DNA from: Pseudomonas arsenicoxydans
GTDB taxonomy: Bacteria > Pseudomonadota > Gammaproteobacteria > Pseudomonadales > Pseudomonadaceae
Direction: 5' to 3'
DNA length: 64,000 bases
Assembly (NCBI RefSeq): GCF_900103875.1
Contig: NZ_LT629705.1
Location: forward strand, 696,501 to 760,500
The number at the start of each line of letters is the position of its first letter. Positions within the stretch are counted from its first letter, which is position 1. Below, in pieces: positions 63,014-64,000 of this stretch. The notes below the pieces were generated by a model. It saw nothing but the letters and a program-made list of their open reading frames with translations. It made no database searches and was not told the origin of the DNA. The position numbers and the translations under genes were made by a program.

Positions 63014-63263
63014 CCCTCAGCATTTCGTCTATCGAATCGAACTGCTGGCGAATATTTCGTGCTTCCATCATGGCGCGGGCTGTCTTCTCCGACGGGACGC
63101 GTACCTCAAAAGGGAGCCCCTGAGTCGCAACAACCTGACGGAGAAAGAGACGCATGGCATCACTGATGCTCAGGCCGCACGCGCTCAAGACTTCAGTTGC
63201 ACGCATCTTCAAATCCTCATCAATGCGGCAACGCACATCAGTGGTTTTCAGCAATACACCCAT
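62973..63263 (-). CDS. RelB/DinJ-family antitoxin
   Basis: A 96-residue antitoxin with an N-terminal ribbon-helix-helix (TTDVRCRIDEDLKMRATEVL, then GLSISDAMRLFLRQVV), followed by the DinJ-type GLPFEVRVPSEKTARAMMEA and an acidic C-terminus that would wrap the toxin. First gene of the pair; autoregulation through a palindrome upstream is expected but none is clear to me. Confidence 0.9.
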   Translation of the reverse strand: MGVLLKTTDVRCRIDEDLKMRATEVLSACGLSISDAMRLFLRQVVATQGLPFEVRVPSEKTARAMMEARNIRQQFDSIDEMLRDADGETGEQAKAR

Positions 63264-63722
63264 AAAAACGTCCTCACCGTGATTTTGTAGCTACATTGGC
63301 GCTACCTCTGCATTGTGGTCGAGCGTACCGTTTTCGGTCAATGTCGAGTTGATAAGCGGAGTTATAGACTGGATTGTCATGTGCTATTTCAGCTGTTTCT
63401 GCAGACGCTAACTATCAGTTCGATCCCCATTTTTTTAGAGATACGTCCGAAGACAACGCAGGAAATAATCCCCAGCGCTGTGAGTTTCGAACCCCAAAAA
63501 AAAATGCCCAAACCTCTCGGTCTGAGCATTTTTTGACCCTGATCACCCACCTTTCCCGAAAAACCCCGACTCTATGTAAGCCTCCAGCCATCGGACGCAG
63601 CATCATTTCGCTACTAAACTCGGGACAAGCGTGTTCATGTGCAGGATTATAGCCAGCACGTATCGCCCAACCGGCGGCCAGGTACTCAACAATAGCCAGC
63701 CCACATTAGAGGGCATTACCCA
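63264..63722. other. Intergenic region before the LysR gene
   Basis: It contains the antitoxin promoter, a terminator-like hairpin (see separate entry) and the LysR promoter region. The short frames are unsupported. Confidence 0.4.
63496..63534. terminator. Terminator-like hairpin
   Basis: aaaaaaaaatgc-ccaaacctctcggtctga-gcatttttt, imperfect stem with A- and T-runs at the two ends. Confidence 0.65.
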
Positions 63723-64000
63723 ATGGATAGCAGAACCCTACGCAACCTTATGCGCATTGTTCAAACCGGCTCCTTGTCGGCGGCAGCAGAGCATTCGTGT
63801 TTAACCGTGCAGGCATTGGCTGCGCAGTTGAACAAGGTCGAAGAACAGTTTGGTTTCAGGTTATTTCGTCGCTCCAACAAGGGATTGACCTTGACCACGC
63901 AAGGCACGGAACTCACGCCTTATATGGACAAGGTGTTGGTTGCCACGCGGCAACTTGAGGAAAAAGTAGCGGCGCTGAAGGTGCCTGGGCAGCGCACGCT
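63723..64000 (+). CDS. LysR-family transcriptional regulator, N-terminal part
   Basis: The first 92 codons are present; the rest lies past the window end. The winged helix-turn-helix reads TLRNLMRIVQTGSLSAAAEH then LTVQALAAQLNKVEEQFGFR and LFRRSNKGLTLTTQGTELTP, a clear LysR DNA-binding domain. The effector domain is not visible, so the regulated pathway is unknown. Confidence 0.9.
   Translation, partial: MDSRTLRNLMRIVQTGSLSAAAEHSCLTVQALAAQLNKVEEQFGFRLFRRSNKGLTLTTQGTELTPYMDKVLVATRQLEEKVAALKVPGQRT

Overview
This is a Pseudomonas chromosome segment, most like the P. fluorescens group. The case rests on gene content and order (typA, thiI, glnA, two DUF4124 genes, ntrBC, trmL, secB, gpmI, ctpA, hisBHAF, mutY, yggX, a basic amino acid ABC transporter), which follows P. 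aeruginosa PAO1 as I remember it, on high GC, and on five inverted pairs of the 'gtgggagcg...gctcgcgat' REP element typical of fluorescent pseudomonads. No database was searched.

Region by region. 1-5.3 kb: the start of glycogen phosphorylase, a cysteine-cluster protein, typA and thiI. 5.3-11.4 kb: a nitrogen block with glnA (sigma54-type promoter), two DUF4124 genes, a near-perfect NtrC site, ntrB-ntrC and, just after ntrC, a sigma54-promoted RNA of three repeated hairpins that I identify as NrsZ. 11.4-19 kb: trmL, the rhodanese-grxC-secB operon, gpmI and the envC-ctpA-deacetylase operon. 19-31 kb: a solute-binding protein, a secreted trypsin-like protease, the hisB-hisH-DUF2164-hisA-hisF operon, an OFA transporter, a PanZ-like protein, asmA-mutY-yggX and tRNA-Phe. 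31-33.2 kb: a decayed patch with a duplicated secreted-protein gene and two remnants of a YhcG (DUF1016) gene. 33-43 kb: a hydrolase, a paralogous small pair, gabP, a basic amino acid ABC transporter, two methyltransferases and tRNA-Thr.

43.33-53.04 kb is a genomic island of about 9.7 kb inserted in the 3' end of tRNA-Thr. The last 23 bases of the tRNA recur imperfectly at 53013-53035. The island carries a P4-type integrase, a cluster of DnaA-box-like sequences with strong inverted repeats, a second tyrosine recombinase coupled to a small partner gene, and an AT-richer two-gene cargo: a 1234-aa kinase-like/SF1 helicase protein and a 610-aa protein with two HKD (PLD) motifs. That pair matches the architecture of type I Mokosh anti-phage defence. 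The kinase-like domain has lost its catalytic residues and looks like a pseudokinase.

53-64 kb: two SDR genes, a DsbA-family protein and a tautomerase; an orphan P-loop ATPase; a frameshifted DUF3077 gene; a kdgT-kinase-pdxA2-deoR cluster for four-carbon sugar acids such as D-threonate, with likely operator repeats at both ends; a DinJ/YafQ-type toxin-antitoxin pair; and the start of a LysR gene.
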